Source of the DNA: WHTI01 sp963826105
Lineage (GTDB): Bacteria; Actinomycetota; CADDZG01; WHSQ01
Assembly (NCBI GenBank): GCA_963826105.1
Contig: CAWGWA010000006.1
Span: 310,001 to 374,000 of the forward strand
Reading direction: 5' to 3'
Length of the DNA: 64,000 bases
Position numbers and translations under genes: made by a program. Positions 26,058-34,772 of the stretch are shown here, one piece after another. Position 1 is the first letter of the stretch; every line of letters begins with the position of its first letter. The notes below the pieces were generated by a model. It saw nothing but the letters and a program-made list of their open reading frames with translations, was not told where the DNA came from and ran no database searches.

Positions 26058-26375
26058 ATGAGCGACAACGTCGAGATGGTGAAGGCGTTCCTCAAAGCCC
26101 AGAACATGGAGCAGGTAGGCCGCATGGACGAGGCGATCTTGCTCTACGAGGGCACGGTCGAGCAGGGGTTCGATTCGACGGGGCCTTACGACCGGCTGAT
26201 CGCCCTCCACTCGAGCGCCGCGCGCCATGCCGACGTCATCCGGGTCGCCGAAGCGGCCCTGGCCAACGTCCACACCTATCCCGACAAGAAGGCTTGGTAC
26301 GAGCGCATGCGGCACGAGGCACTCAAGGCGCGGGAGGCAGCCGTTCCCCAAGCGACCCCCAAGCCGCGCGAGTGA
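26058..26375 (+). CDS. Small TPR-like protein
   Basis: 105-residue soluble, helical protein. The sequence VGRMDEAILLYEGTVEQGFDSTGPYDRLIALHSSAARHADVIRVAEAAL reads like two to three tetratricopeptide-type helical pairs, suggesting a small adaptor for protein contacts. The ATG at 26058 is the most likely start. Its stop overlaps the GTG of the MidA-like gene in GTGA, so they are translated together; the methyltransferase family acts on protein partners, so a functional pairing is possible but not shown. Confidence 0.7.
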   Translation: MSDNVEMVKAFLKAQNMEQVGRMDEAILLYEGTVEQGFDSTGPYDRLIALHSSAARHADVIRVAEAALANVHTYPDKKAWYERMRHEALKAREAAVPQATPKPRE

Positions 26376-27482
26376 GCGATCTAAGCGACGTAATCCGGAC
26401 CGAGATCGAAGCTCACGGACCGCTCGGATTCGATCGCTATATGGAGCTGTGCCTCTACCACCCGGAACTCGGCTACTACTCCCGGGGGCCAGAGCGGAGC
26501 GGGCGACGCGGCGACTACGTCACCAGCCCCGAGCTCGACCCGGGATTCGGCCGGTTGTGGGCCGGAGCGTTCGAGTCGGTGTGGACGTCGGCCGGCCGCC
26601 CCAAGTCGTTCACGGTCGTCGAGATCGGGCCGGGCGAGGCCGGATTCGCAGCTTCGGTAGCTGCGGCAGTCAAAGGAGAGTTCGCAGCCGCGCTCGACTA
26701 CGTTCTCGTCGAACCACTCCCCTTACTCCAGGCCCGACAGAGAGAGCGACTCGAAGGCGATCGCTTCCGATGGTCCCCTGGGATCGAAACCCTGGAGCCG
26801 GTCGGCGCCGGGGTCGTGTTCGCCAACGAGATCCTCGACAACCTCCCGGTCGCGCTCGTCGAGGGAACGCAGGAGGGTCCCCTTGAGGTATCGATCTCGT
26901 GGGAGGGAGAGCCGGTCGAGGTCATGGCCCCTCCTCGACCCCACGTGCTCACACTCGTCGAGCGTTTCGGGATCGGCCCTGCGATCGGGTCCCGCGCCGA
27001 GGTTCCAGTGGCCGCGGGATCTCTCGTGACGAGCGCTGCACGCGCTATCGAGAAAGGTGCCGTGGTCTTCATCGACTACGGGGATTCCACTCTCCAGTTG
27101 CTCGAACGCCCCGGCGGCACGCTGTTGTGCTATTCGGAGCGAGGTGCCGACGCGGACGTTCTTGATTCACCGGGAGAAAAGGACATCACCGCGCATGCGA
27201 ACTGGGATGTCGTATCGAGGGTGCTGTCCGATTCCGGGATGACCTCGAGCGGTCTTCGGCTGCAACGCGACGTGCTCAGGGACCTTGGAGCCGCGTCGCT
27301 CTTCGACGAATTGAAGGAGGCCGAGCGCACTGCGTCGGCGGCCGGCGAAGGGCGCGTCGCCTTGCGAGCGATCTCGCGAAGGAGCGCGTCTGTCGGCCCT
27401 AACCGCGGCGCATGGGCTCGGATCACTGGGCGTGATGATCGGAACGCGAGGCATACCGCGCACCCAGTGGATCGAGCCTTAG
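26372..27482 (+). CDS. MidA/NDUFAF7-like SAM methyltransferase (frameshifted near 3' end)
   Basis: DUF185-family SAM-dependent methyltransferase; mitochondrial NDUFAF7 methylates a complex I subunit, and bacterial targets are unknown. Visible are the N-terminal IRTEIEAHGPLGFDRYMELCLYHPELGYYS, the SAM motif VEIGPGEAG, VFANEILDNLPV, and the FIDYGDS motif. In the GTG-start frame the protein stays family-like to about base 27375 and then becomes Arg-rich and runs on antisense over the next gene to 27817. The next forward frame continues sensibly (GARLSALTAAHGLGSLGVMIGTRG) to a TAG at 27480-27482, overlapping the convergent stop by a few bases. I therefore read the true gene as 26372-27482, about 369 residues, with one single-base error or mutation around 27375-27390. 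Confidence 0.78.
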
Positions 27483-28078
27483 GGGATCCCCGCCTCCGCC
27501 AAGATTGTGAGGGCGCGCGCCTCCCACTTCTCGGCGAACGGTTCGCCGCCGTCCCACTTGAGACAGTGCGCAAGCTCGTGGGCCAGGATCGCGCCCCAGA
27601 ACCGGCGCAGCGGTGGCGGCTCGGGCCAGTGTCCGAGTTCGAATCCCTGCTGCTGAATGACCAGGTCGCGCTCGATCGCGACCGGATAGAACAGGATGTA
27701 ACAACGCCCTCCCGATCCTTCGTCATCGATGTAGCCCTGAAGGGTCGCGTCTGCGAGATGCCCGTCCTTGGGGATGCGGGCCGCGCCCTCGCGGGACTGG
27801 ATCTCGATCACGTATAGACGCTCCGAGATCAGACGGTTCCACAGGTCCACCGACTTCAGGTCCCGGATGGCTCGAGCGATCCGGTGCCTGCTGCCTTCGA
27901 AGGCGTTGTTGAGCACCTTGAGGGGGCGGTCGGTGGCCTCCCTGTCCGACGGCGTAGGTGCCTCTCCCGCGGGCGTCTCTGCCGGTCGCGCGGTTGGAGC
28001 GGTGGATAATCCCCCCGCCGCTTCGCACCCGCCGAGGATCAGCGCCACGGAGATCAGGAGGGGGAGGCGGCGTTTCAT
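27479..28078 (-). CDS. HELAH zinc-metallopeptidase-like lipoprotein
   Basis: 199-residue predicted lipoprotein: signal peptide with lipobox LILGGC (Cys18), a Pro/Thr/Ala-rich spacer to about residue 48, then a small domain ending in a zinc-protease helix AILAHELAHCLKWDGG (HELAH 167-171), with acidic residues in FAEKWEARAL as candidates for the third ligand. No propeptide or known family was recognised; a DUF-type peptidase that signals expected presence near the wall is possible. The ATG at 28078 follows GGAGGG. Its stop overlaps the end of the corrected midA frame. Confidence 0.75.
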   Translation of the reverse strand: MKRRLPLLISVALILGGCEAAGGLSTAPTARPAETPAGEAPTPSDREATDRPLKVLNNAFEGSRHRIARAIRDLKSVDLWNRLISERLYVIEIQSREGAARIPKDGHLADATLQGYIDDEGSGGRCYILFYPVAIERDLVIQQQGFELGHWPEPPPLRRFWGAILAHELAHCLKWDGGEPFAEKWEARALTILAEAGIP

Positions 28079-28100
28079 CCCTCCATCTTGCACTCCCCGG

Positions 28101-29030
28101 TCAGTAACCGAGGGCCGGATCGACCATGCCCTCCAGGGGCTCGCCCCGACCGAACGCGGCGACGTTCCGTTCGACGAGGGAGGCAAGCTCCGGCAGGGCC
28201 ATGTCCCAGGTGTTGGCCACGTGTGGCGTGATGATCGCGTTGTCGAGGTCGAAGAGTGCATGACCGTCCGGCAGCGGCTCAGGGTCGGTGACGTCTAGAG
28301 CGGCTCCCCCTATGGTCCCCTGCCGCAGGGCAGCTACGAGTTCATCGGTGTCCACCAACGAGCCGCGCGCCACGTTGACCAACCACGCGTCGTCCTTCAT
28401 CATCTCGAAGCGTGCGGCATTGAACATCCGGTGGGTCTCCGGGGTTGCCGCAGCCGCGATCGCGACGAAGTCGACCAAGCCGAGCACTTCATCGAGAGAG
28501 TCAACGGAGGTCGTTCGATCGGCTCCCGGTACCGGGCGACCGGAACGGTTGACCACGATCACATCGGTACCCAGGGGACGAAGCATCTCCATGAGCGATC
28601 TTCCTATCCCCCCGCCGCCAACGATCCCGACGCTGGCAGTTCCGAGTTGCCGCTCCGGTGCTCCCCTTCCGGGTCTGCCGAGCCAGGTCTTGGAACGGAT
28701 GTGCACGTTGAGGCGCCGAGCCGACGCCAGCAGAAGGGCCAAGGCATGCTCCGCGGTCGACGGGCCGTAGATCCCCTTGGCGCAGGTCCACGTGTGGGCA
28801 TCGTCGATAGCTCCGGCCGCGACGAACTTCTCGATCCCGGCGAACGGAAGCTGTATCCACGAGGCGGAAGAGGTAGCGAGTAACTGGGTGAGGGCTTCGG
28901 GGTGAGTGGGATCGGTCCACACGATCGCCTCCGCATCGGCCGCGTCGACCAACTCGCCGCCGGCGGCCGACACCGCTCGGGCGAGTTCATCGGTCGCGCG
29001 CGGAGCGACCGCTACGCGAGGCCGACCCAC
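28101..29030 (-). CDS. D-2-hydroxyacid dehydrogenase (NAD-binding)
   Basis: 309-residue D-isomer-specific 2-hydroxyacid dehydrogenase that interconverts a 2-ketoacid and a D-hydroxyacid with NAD(H). The Rossmann motif is GIVGGGGIG, and the catalytic triad is present: Arg in NVARGSLVD, Glu in DPEPLPDGH and His in IITPHVANT. It resembles the short glyoxylate/hydroxypyruvate reductase-like group; the substrate is unknown. The GTG at 29030 directly follows the TAG of the zinc-ribbon gene (TAGGTG), so both are on one transcript with ftsH upstream. Confidence 0.88.
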   Translation of the reverse strand: MGRPRVAVAPRATDELARAVSAAGGELVDAADAEAIVWTDPTHPEALTQLLATSSASWIQLPFAGIEKFVAAGAIDDAHTWTCAKGIYGPSTAEHALALLLASARRLNVHIRSKTWLGRPGRGAPERQLGTASVGIVGGGGIGRSLMEMLRPLGTDVIVVNRSGRPVPGADRTTSVDSLDEVLGLVDFVAIAAAATPETHRMFNAARFEMMKDDAWLVNVARGSLVDTDELVAALRQGTIGGAALDVTDPEPLPDGHALFDLDNAIITPHVANTWDMALPELASLVERNVAAFGRGEPLEGMVDPALGY

Positions 29031-29180
29031 CTATAAAAGAGGTTCGGACGCAGGATCTACTTCGGTCCCGCCGCAGCTCGGACAGAACGTGTCCCCACCG
29101 TCATAGCTGAAGGTGTCTCCGCATTCGGAACACCGGAGAACCATCAGAGTTGCTTCTACGCTCGGATCTTCCAGAGCCAT
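29031..29180 (-). CDS. 49-residue zinc-ribbon protein
   Basis: A very short gene between ftsH and the hydroxyacid dehydrogenase. The product starts MALEDPSVEATLMVLRCSEC and holds two CxxC knuckles, CSEC and CPSC (spaced by 12 residues), the standard four-Cys zinc ribbon of FmdB/zinc-ribbon small proteins, with an acidic tail ending SEPLL. Its ATG is 9 bases beyond the ftsH stop, with GGAG upstream, and its TAG abuts the next start. Exact fit between neighbours, same strand and intact zinc ligands argue that it is real. Role unknown. Confidence 0.75.
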   Translation of the reverse strand: MALEDPSVEATLMVLRCSECGDTFSYDGGDTFCPSCGGTEVDPASEPLL

Positions 29181-29189
29181 GTACCGAGA

Positions 29190-31142
29190 TTACTCCTCCG
29201 GACCAACCTCGGACGATGAATCTTTCGCGAGCTCTACGGTGGTCCCGAAGTCCACGGTCGTCCCGAAGAAGGCGTCGAGGTCGTTGTGGTCGAGTGATTC
29301 CTTCTCGAGCAGGATCTCCGCCAAACCATCCATGTCGTCCCGGTGCTCCTCGATGATCTTGCGGGCCTTGTCTCGACCCTCGATGAGGATCGCCTTGACC
29401 TCACGGTCGATGGCCACCTCAGTCTCGGCGGAGACCGAGTCCCCCTGCCGGAAGGCAGGTGAGAGGAACCGGGGCCCGTTGTCGGCGATATTGATCGGGC
29501 CGACCACCTCCGACATCCCGAACTCCATAACCATCCGGCGGGCGATCTCGGTGGCGCGCCGGAGGTCATCGTGTGCCCCGGTGGTCGCGAAGCCAAAGAT
29601 GATGTCCTCGGCCGAACGGCCGCCCAGAAGGACGGCGATCCGATCCCTCAGCTCGGGCTCCGACATGAGGTAGCGCTCCTCTTCGGGGAGCTGTTGGGTG
29701 TAGCCGAGCGCTCCGATCCCCCGCGGGATGATCGAGACCCGGTGCACCGGGTCTGCATGCTCGACGAACAGGGCCACCATCGCGTGCCCGAGCTCGTGAT
29801 ACGCGACCAGACGTCGCTCCTTGTCCGATAGCACGGTCGAGCGTCGCTCGAGCCCTGCGATGACGCGGTCGATCGCCTCCTCGATGTCGTGCATGTCGAC
29901 GACTTTGCTGTCCCTACGAGCCGCGAGCAACGCTCCTTCGTTGATGATGTTTGCCAGCTGTGCTCCCGAAAAGCCGGGGGTCCGGCGGGCGATCACCTTC
30001 AGATCGACGTCGGCCGACACGTTGACGTCCCGTGCGTGGATCTTGAGGATCGCCTCGCGTCCCTTGATGTCGGGGAGGTTGACCACGATCTGGCGGTCGA
30101 ACCGGCCGGGTCTTACCAGCGCTTGATCGAGCACCTCGGGGCGATTCGATGCTGCGATGATGATCACTCCCGAGTTCGGCTCGAACCCGTCCATCTCCGT
30201 GAGTAGCTGCTGCAGGGTCTGCTCCTGCTCTTGGTGTGAGCCGAGCTGGTTGCCGGCGGCGCCCGATCGGGCCTGGCCGATCGAGTCGATCTCGTCCATG
30301 AACACGATCGCCGGCGCACGCTCGCGCGCCTGCTGGAACAGATCTCGCATCCGGGCAGCCCCAAGACCGACGAACATCTCGATGAACTCCGACGCGGCGA
30401 TATAGAAGAACGGGACCTCCGCTTCACCAGCGATAGCGCGCGCTAACAAAGTCTTCCCGGTCCCCGGTGGTCCCACCAAGAGCACACCCTTAGGGATCCG
30501 GGCCCCTACCGCCTCGTACTTCTTAGGCTTCTTCAAGTAGTCGACAAGCTCGACCAACTCGGTCTCCACCTCATCGACCCCGGCAACGTCCGCGAACGTC
30601 GTCTTCATGTCGGTGCGGTCATAGAGCTTCGCCTTGTTCTTGCCGATCTGCAGCGGTCCGCCGGCACCGCCGCCCATCTGGTTGCGGAGACGCCTAAAGA
30701 TGAAGAAGTAATAGAGGCCCCCGATGATGGCGAACGGGAGGATCCAGCCGAACAGGAGCCCAGTCCACAGACTCGGCTGGGCGCCGGTCCACTCAACCTC
30801 ATTGGCCGAGAGGATCTTGCCGAGCTCGAAGGTGTCGTACCCGGGCGGCAGGGTGGTGGTGAACTCCTTGGTCTCCTCGCCCTCGGTGTACTCCCCGTTG
30901 ACGGACGTGTCGGTAACGGTGGCCGTGGTGACGCTGCCGGCCCGCACGAGGCGCAGGAAGCGGGAGAAATCGATCTCTTCAGGAGCTCCGACGAGCGAGG
31001 TCTGGAAGATGAACAGCACGACCAACCCGGCGAGGATCCACCCGATCGTCAGATTCCTCTGCCGCTGATTGTCGGGCGGCTTGGGTGGCCCGGCGCCGGG
31101 CGGCGTCGTCTTCTTCCGGCGTTCTCTCATCCTGTCCACCAT
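29190..31142 (-). CDS. ftsH: ATP-dependent zinc metalloprotease FtsH
   Basis: 650-residue membrane-bound AAA+ protease that extracts and degrades membrane and short-lived proteins. Two transmembrane helices (about 31-50 and 126-147) flank an extracytoplasmic loop; the AAA domain has GPPGTGKTLLARAIAGE, the pore motif in FFYIAASEFIEMFVG, Walker B IVFMDEID and the SRH segment RPGRFDRQIVV; the protease has AYHELGHAMV (HExxH). The C-terminus repeats a short FGTTV unit (FFGTTVDFGTTVE) from an in-frame duplication. The ATG at 31142 lacks a ribosome binding site but has TAGGGT 6 bases upstream. Confidence 0.96.
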   Translation of the reverse strand: MVDRMRERRKKTTPPGAGPPKPPDNQRQRNLTIGWILAGLVVLFIFQTSLVGAPEEIDFSRFLRLVRAGSVTTATVTDTSVNGEYTEGEETKEFTTTLPPGYDTFELGKILSANEVEWTGAQPSLWTGLLFGWILPFAIIGGLYYFFIFRRLRNQMGGGAGGPLQIGKNKAKLYDRTDMKTTFADVAGVDEVETELVELVDYLKKPKKYEAVGARIPKGVLLVGPPGTGKTLLARAIAGEAEVPFFYIAASEFIEMFVGLGAARMRDLFQQARERAPAIVFMDEIDSIGQARSGAAGNQLGSHQEQEQTLQQLLTEMDGFEPNSGVIIIAASNRPEVLDQALVRPGRFDRQIVVNLPDIKGREAILKIHARDVNVSADVDLKVIARRTPGFSGAQLANIINEGALLAARRDSKVVDMHDIEEAIDRVIAGLERRSTVLSDKERRLVAYHELGHAMVALFVEHADPVHRVSIIPRGIGALGYTQQLPEEERYLMSEPELRDRIAVLLGGRSAEDIIFGFATTGAHDDLRRATEIARRMVMEFGMSEVVGPINIADNGPRFLSPAFRQGDSVSAETEVAIDREVKAILIEGRDKARKIIEEHRDDMDGLAEILLEKESLDHNDLDAFFGTTVDFGTTVELAKDSSSEVGPEE

Positions 31143-31148
31143 GGTCAG

Positions 31149-31154
31149 ACCCTA
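31149..31154 (-). promoter_or_regulatory. Predicted -10 element of ftsH
   Basis: TAGGGT on the minus strand, 6 bases before the ATG at 31142; no Shine-Dalgarno sequence follows. Weaker than the others because the hexamer is G-rich. Confidence 0.4.
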
Positions 31155-31188
31155 GTGCACCACGGGTTGAACCAAGCTGGTAGGACGA

Positions 31189-31644
31189 TCAGTTGCGCTC
31201 TATCTCCCCGCGCCAGGCGCCGGTTTCAGAGCCGCGACTCTCGATGAAATCCTTGAAGCGCTTCAAGTCGCCTTCGATCCTGTGACCGGCGACGCCTAGT
31301 GCATCGCCCGCCTTTTCGACGAGGCCTTCGGGCTCCCAGTCGAGTTGCAGCATGATCTTGGTCTTGGAGTCATCGAGCTTGTGGAATGTCACCACGCCCG
31401 CGTTGCTCGCCTCGCCCTCGCCCTTCCACGCGATGCGTACGTCCGGAATCTGTTCGGTGATGGTGGCGTCCCACTCCCGCTTCTGCCCGGCAATCTCAGC
31501 CACCCAATGCAGCCGTTGGTCGTCAACCTGGCGAACCTCCTCGACGCCTTCCATGAACCTCGGGAACTCTTCGAACTGGGTCCACTGGTTGTAGGCAACC
31601 GTAACGGGAACCTCGACCTCGATGGACTTCTCCTTCTCGGACAT
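31189..31644 (-). CDS. SRPBCC/START-fold cyclase-dehydrase family protein
   Basis: 151-residue START-like protein. The N-terminal VEVPVTVAYNQWTQFEEFPRFMEGVEEVRQVDDQRLHWVAEIAGQKREWDATI is the hallmark of the polyketide-cyclase/dehydrase-like group (often annotated as SRPBCC family), which bind hydrophobic ligands in a deep pocket. Many copies occur in actinobacteria without known function. The ATG at 31644 has a GAGGTGA ribosome binding site. It follows the small GerW-like gene by 3 bases, so both are probably cotranscribed. Confidence 0.82.
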   Translation of the reverse strand: MSEKEKSIEVEVPVTVAYNQWTQFEEFPRFMEGVEEVRQVDDQRLHWVAEIAGQKREWDATITEQIPDVRIAWKGEGEASNAGVVTFHKLDDSKTKIMLQLDWEPEGLVEKAGDALGVAGHRIEGDLKRFKDFIESRGSETGAWRGEIERN

Positions 31645-31647
31645 GAC

Positions 31648-31845
31648 TCACCTCACAATCGAAAGACCAACTGACTCTCGATGAATACCCCGATCCTCCA
31701 TCGACAAACGAGGGAGCCTACGAGCGGAGCTTGGCCCTCTTCGTCTTCGAGCGGTTCTTCGTAGTTCTTTCTCGATCGGATCGCCGTAAACACGCTTCAC
31801 AGTCAACGCGTCCTTGACCTCTGACAGCAACTCCGTGTACTCCAT
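31648..31845 (-). CDS. Short GerW-like protein, possibly truncated
   Basis: 65-residue frame starting at an ATG with a GGAGG ribosome binding site. The first 27 residues, MEYTELLSEVKDALTVKRVYG then DPIEKE, look like the N-terminus of GerW/YtfJ-type proteins (TVKRVFGEPIE). In that family the next residues lead to a Gly-rich core; here the frame turns abruptly into an Arg-rich tail with no such core, and no other frame restores it. It is therefore either a remnant cut by a deletion or frameshift, or a short protein with only local resemblance. Neighbours give no clue. Confidence 0.45.
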   Translation of the reverse strand: MEYTELLSEVKDALTVKRVYGDPIEKELRRTARRRRGPSSARRLPRLSMEDRGIHRESVGLSIVR

Positions 31846-32076
31846 AACTCGACCTCCGCTCCTACGGGATGCGTTGCGCACTACCCACACCGCTTCCTGA
31901 TATCCGAGGGACAACAGACCCCCGTGTTAACCTGGGCGCCAGGAACGGCAGGGTGCCGCTCCGTGAGGGTTTCGACTTCCCGCTCCTCTTCATGGGCTCG
32001 AGATGCTGGATCCCTCGCCCGTTACAGAGAACCTCGGCGATATATCCGCGCCCGAGGAAGAACAGGAGCAGATCAC

Positions 32077-33267
32077 ATGTCCGAAAGGACCTTTGCAGAA
32101 CTCGGCGTGTCCGCGCCCGTCGTGGAGGCGCTTGCCACCAAAGGGATCATCGAGCCGTTCGCGATCCAATCATTAGTGATGGACGATGCACTGGCCGGAA
32201 AGGACGTCCTCGCCAAGAGCCGCACCGGCTCGGGCAAGACGCTCGCTTTCGCCATTCCGATCGTCGAGCAGATCGATCCGGACGATCCCAAGCCTTCGGT
32301 CGTCGTTCTCGTACCCACCCGTGAACTCGCGGTCCAGGTGACCGAAGAGACCGACGCCATCGCCAGGGCCCGCGGCCTCAAGGTCGCGTCTGTCTACGGA
32401 GGTGTGGATCTCCGTCGTCAGGCCGATCAAGCTGCCCGCGCCCATATCCTCATCGCCACCCCGGGACGCTTAGAGGATCTCGTCACCCGAAGGATGCTGT
32501 CGCTGTCGCAGGTAAAGATCGTCGTCCTCGACGAAGCCGACCGGATGCTCGACATGGGTTTCCTGCCGCAGGTCAACAAACTCGTTGCACGTATCCCAAA
32601 GGAACGCCAGACGATGTTCTTCTCGGCGACCCTCGACGGACAGATCGGGCTCCTCGCCCAGCGCTTCACGCGCGATGCGTCCCGCCATGAGATCGAGAAC
32701 AAGACGCCCACGGTCGATGAGGTCGGCCACCGCTTCATCATGGTCACCGCCGGCGGAAAGGTGCAGGCGCTCGCCGACGTATTGACCGACGAGGACCGAG
32801 GGCTCGCCCTCGTCTTCGTGCGCACCAAGCGAGGCGCCGACCGGCTCGTTGACCGTCTCAAGCAGCGTGGCGTAAAGGCAGTGGCCATGCACGGGGATCT
32901 CACGCAGGCGGCACGCCAGAATGCGCTCGCCGCGTTCGACGGTGGAAAGGTCGACACCCTGATCGCCACCGACGTCGCCGCCCGAGGCCTGGACCTCGAC
33001 GACATCACCCACGTGATCAACTTCGACCCGCCCGACGACGACAAGTCGTACGTGCACAGGGTCGGACGGACCGCCCGTGCCGGACGCTCGGGCGTCGGCG
33101 TCACCCTGGTGATGCCGGACCAGCGCCATGAGGTCTCCCGGATGGCCGACCGTCTCAAGATCGGAAAGCAGTTCGAAGAGACCACGGGCCACAAGGTTGC
33201 ACCCCCGATGCTGGTCTACTCCTCCCGCCGTGGACGCCGCCGCAACTCCGTAGGAGCCCGCCGCTAA
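32077..33267 (+). CDS. DEAD-box RNA helicase
   Basis: 396-residue ATP-dependent RNA helicase, RhlE/CshA-like. Conserved motifs in order: Q motif in PFAIQSLVMDDALAG, motif I AKSRTGSGKT, motif Ia PTRELAVQV, TPGRLEDL, motif II VLDEADRMLDMGF, motif III SAT, then in the second RecA domain ALVFVRTKRGADRL, LIATDVAARGLDLD and HRVGRTARAGRSG. A short basic tail (SRRGRRRNSVGARR) should help RNA binding. Such helicases act in ribosome assembly and RNA decay. The ATG at 32077 has AGGAG upstream; 51 in-frame residues before it are non-family and rejected. Confidence 0.93.
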   Translation: MSERTFAELGVSAPVVEALATKGIIEPFAIQSLVMDDALAGKDVLAKSRTGSGKTLAFAIPIVEQIDPDDPKPSVVVLVPTRELAVQVTEETDAIARARGLKVASVYGGVDLRRQADQAARAHILIATPGRLEDLVTRRMLSLSQVKIVVLDEADRMLDMGFLPQVNKLVARIPKERQTMFFSATLDGQIGLLAQRFTRDASRHEIENKTPTVDEVGHRFIMVTAGGKVQALADVLTDEDRGLALVFVRTKRGADRLVDRLKQRGVKAVAMHGDLTQAARQNALAAFDGGKVDTLIATDVAARGLDLDDITHVINFDPPDDDKSYVHRVGRTARAGRSGVGVTLVMPDQRHEVSRMADRLKIGKQFEETTGHKVAPPMLVYSSRRGRRRNSVGARR

Positions 33268-33279
33268 GCGATCTGGGGG

Positions 33280-33303
33280 GCAGGACCGCCCTCTAGGTCC
33301 TGC
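33280..33303 (+). terminator. Hairpin after the helicase gene
   Basis: GCAGGACC (33280-33287) pairs perfectly with GGTCCTGC (33296-33303) around an 8-base loop, 13 bases after the helicase stop. There is no U-run, so it may be a terminator of the GC-rich actinobacterial kind or an mRNA-stabilising hairpin. Confidence 0.5.
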
Positions 33304-33361
33304 GGGGGAATCTGCTGGGGAACAGATCAATGCGGGCCCACCCCCCGGATCCTGCTTCTAC

Positions 33362-33377
33362 TACTACACTTGTAGTA
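33362..33377. promoter_or_regulatory. Palindromic operator, BlaI/CopY-type TACA-N2-TGTA
   Basis: TACTACA, two bases, TGTAGTA: a perfect inverted repeat with 7-base arms containing TACA-N2-TGTA, the core recognised by BlaI/MecI/CopY-type winged-helix repressors. It lies 75-90 bases upstream of pepT and is the only AT-rich island in the region. No such regulator gene is in the window, so the assignment rests on the motif alone. Confidence 0.45.
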
Positions 33378-33439
33378 CAGGTGGCGTCAAGGTCGGCTAC
33401 CCGACAGTCCGGCGAGACCCTGCCCCGAGGGAGGGCAAC

Positions 33440-33445
33440 TATCCT
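33440..33445 (+). promoter_or_regulatory. Predicted -10 element of pepT
   Basis: TATCCT, 6 bases before the pepT ATG at 33452; no ribosome binding site is present. Confidence 0.5.
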
Positions 33446-33451
33446 CAGGCG

Positions 33452-34714
<1,263 letters not shown>

Positions 34715-34772
34715 AGGTAACTTGAGGTAGCGGGGAACCCCAACGACGAGGTACCGAAACTAAGGAGAACCT

